The position numbers and the translations under genes are program-made. Shown one piece after another: positions 63,094 to 64,000 of a stretch of 64,000 nt of DNA. The notes under the pieces are model-generated. The model was not told the origin of the DNA. It was given only the letters and a program-made list of their open reading frames with translations, and ran no database searches. The first letter of the stretch is position 1. Every line of letters starts with the position of its first letter. The DNA is from Massilia sp. PDC64. Its GTDB lineage: Bacteria; Pseudomonadota; Gammaproteobacteria; Burkholderiales; Burkholderiaceae_D. The DNA lies in the NCBI RefSeq assembly GCF_900101265.1, contig NZ_FMZS01000006.1, positions 310,001 through 374,000 on the forward strand, written 5' to 3'.

Positions 63094-64000
63094 CGGCGCT
63101 CGATCCGACCGACATCGAGTTCCTGCCGGACGCCGACGAGATCGAGCGCCGGCCGCTGCCGCCGTACGCGCGCATCACCGTGCACGCGCTGGCGGCGATG
63201 CTCGTGTGCTTCCTCGGCTGGTCCAGCGTCGCCGAGATCGACGAGGTGGTGAAAGCCCAGGGCCGCCTGACGACGCCGTCGGCGAACATCGTCGTGCAGC
63301 CCATCGAGACGTCGATCATCCGCTCGATCGACGTGCGCATCGGCCAGGTCGTCAAGAAGGGCGAACGCCTCGCCACGCTGGACCCGACGGACGCCGACGC
63401 CGACCAGGCGCAACTCCGCCTGAAGTTCGACAGCCTGGACACGCAGGTGAAGCGCCTCGAGGCCGAACTGGCCGGCCGCGGCATGCCGGTCGAGACGGGC
63501 AAGGTATCGGCCGACACGCAGCTGCAGGACAAGCTGGCCGGCGAGCGCCGCGCCAACTTCGCGGCGCAGATGGCGCGCCTGGACGAGAACATCGCCAAGG
63601 CGCGCGCCTCGCTCGACACGAACCTGCACGACCAGCAGGTGCTGGGCGACCGCACCAAATCGCTGCGCGAAGTGGAGACGATGCAGGAACGCCTCGTCGA
63701 CCAGAAATTCGGCGCCAAGGTCAACCTGCTGGACGCGCGCAACAAGCGCATGGAGGTCGAACGCGACTACACGCTGGCGAAGAACCAGGAACCGGAGATC
63801 CGGCGCACGCTGGCCGGCCTGGAAGCGGAGAAGCGCGCGTTCGTGAACGGCTGGCGCCAGAAGATCATGGAAGACATGCTGAACCTCACGCGCGAGCGCG
63901 ACGCGACGGCCGAGCAGATCAAGAAGGGCACGCTGCGCCGCGACAAGGTCATCCTCACCGCGCCGGCCGACGCCATGGTGCAGGACATCGCCAAGCTGTC
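63066..64000 (+). CDS. HlyD-family membrane-fusion adaptor of T1SS (partial)
   Basis: The frame opens at the ATG 63066, inside the transporter gene, and stays open for 311 codons to the window edge. After a cytoplasmic N-terminus, a single membrane helix (about 38-55, ITVHALAAMLVCFLGW) leads into EIDEVVKAQGRLTTPS and IVVQPIETSIIRSIDVRIGQ with VVKKGERLATLDPTDADAD, the biotinyl-lipoyl-like hairpin of HlyD/PrtE adaptors. A long coiled-coil follows (about 115-295), and the returning strand VILTAPADAMVQDI is just visible. It bridges the inner-membrane ABC transporter and a TolC-like outer-membrane channel not seen here. The 28-base overlap makes it co-translated with the transporter. Confidence 0.92.
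   Translation, partial: MEPANKSSVTALDPTDIEFLPDADEIERRPLPPYARITVHALAAMLVCFLGWSSVAEIDEVVKAQGRLTTPSANIVVQPIETSIIRSIDVRIGQVVKKGERLATLDPTDADADQAQLRLKFDSLDTQVKRLEAELAGRGMPVETGKVSADTQLQDKLAGERRANFAAQMARLDENIAKARASLDTNLHDQQVLGDRTKSLREVETMQERLVDQKFGAKVNLLDARNKRMEVERDYTLAKNQEPEIRRTLAGLEAEKRAFVNGWRQKIMEDMLNLTRERDATAEQIKKGTLRRDKVILTAPADAMVQDIAKL

Overview
The window is high-GC, gene-dense bacterial chromosome. Its gene content fits a betaproteobacterium of the Oxalobacteraceae type (Massilia/Duganella-like); this is an inference from composition and families, since no rRNA or housekeeping marker is present. Pointers are a PEP-CTERM protein, a large Caulobacter-type TonB receptor, two adjacent chemoreceptors (one with a C-terminal GWELF tether), many multidomain sensor kinases, and DUF2058, DUF2905 and DUF3016 proteins. 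No tRNA, rRNA, CRISPR array, insertion sequence or prophage was seen.

Layout. 1-13.7 kb: tail of an unknown gene, a GAF sensor kinase, a DegT-type aminotransferase divergent from a surface O-acyltransferase, an SbmA/BacA-like ABC exporter, a PPC-domain protein, a small lipoprotein, an HD-GYP regulator with a hybrid kinase, and a Nei-like DNA glycosylase. 13.2-19.5 kb: a DUF3016 protein, an ECF sigma/anti-sigma/secreted-protein operon, a thioesterase, an M20 peptidase, and a three-gene overlapping operon led by a Tat-exported DUF882/M15-like protein. 19.6-31 kb: an M16 protease overlapping an AlkD-like protein, an M1 aminopeptidase, a YecD-like hydrolase, a flavin oxidoreductase, a serine hydrolase, a Gly/Ser/Thr low-complexity secreted protein and a sialate-esterase-like enzyme. 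31-40 kb: a PEP-CTERM protein, a succinate CoA-transferase with a bestrophin, an aldo/keto reductase, UvsE, and a solute-binding protein coupled to a PAS sensor kinase. 40-45 kb: two chemoreceptors and small stress- or surface-type proteins. 45-52 kb: a TonB receptor/GH20 hexosaminidase/AmpG-like MFS operon that looks like a GlcNAc-glycan scavenging unit. 52-54 kb: an AraC regulator and a lipocalin.

54-64 kb holds the most striking system: a 2,122-residue protein made almost wholly of 8-9-residue Leu-Thr-Thr-x-Gln-type modules. They are arranged in a strict hierarchy: 24/27 bp modules, then 246 and 171 bp units, then a 417 bp pair, then 1,497 bp blocks. The protein is capped by a C-terminal domain with four EF-hand-like Asp/Asn/Gly loops. 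Directly downstream, behind a strong terminator, lie a type I secretion ABC transporter whose C39-like domain has lost its catalytic cysteine and, overlapping it, an HlyD-type adaptor that runs off the window. The giant protein is probably the substrate of this exporter and acts at or outside the cell surface.
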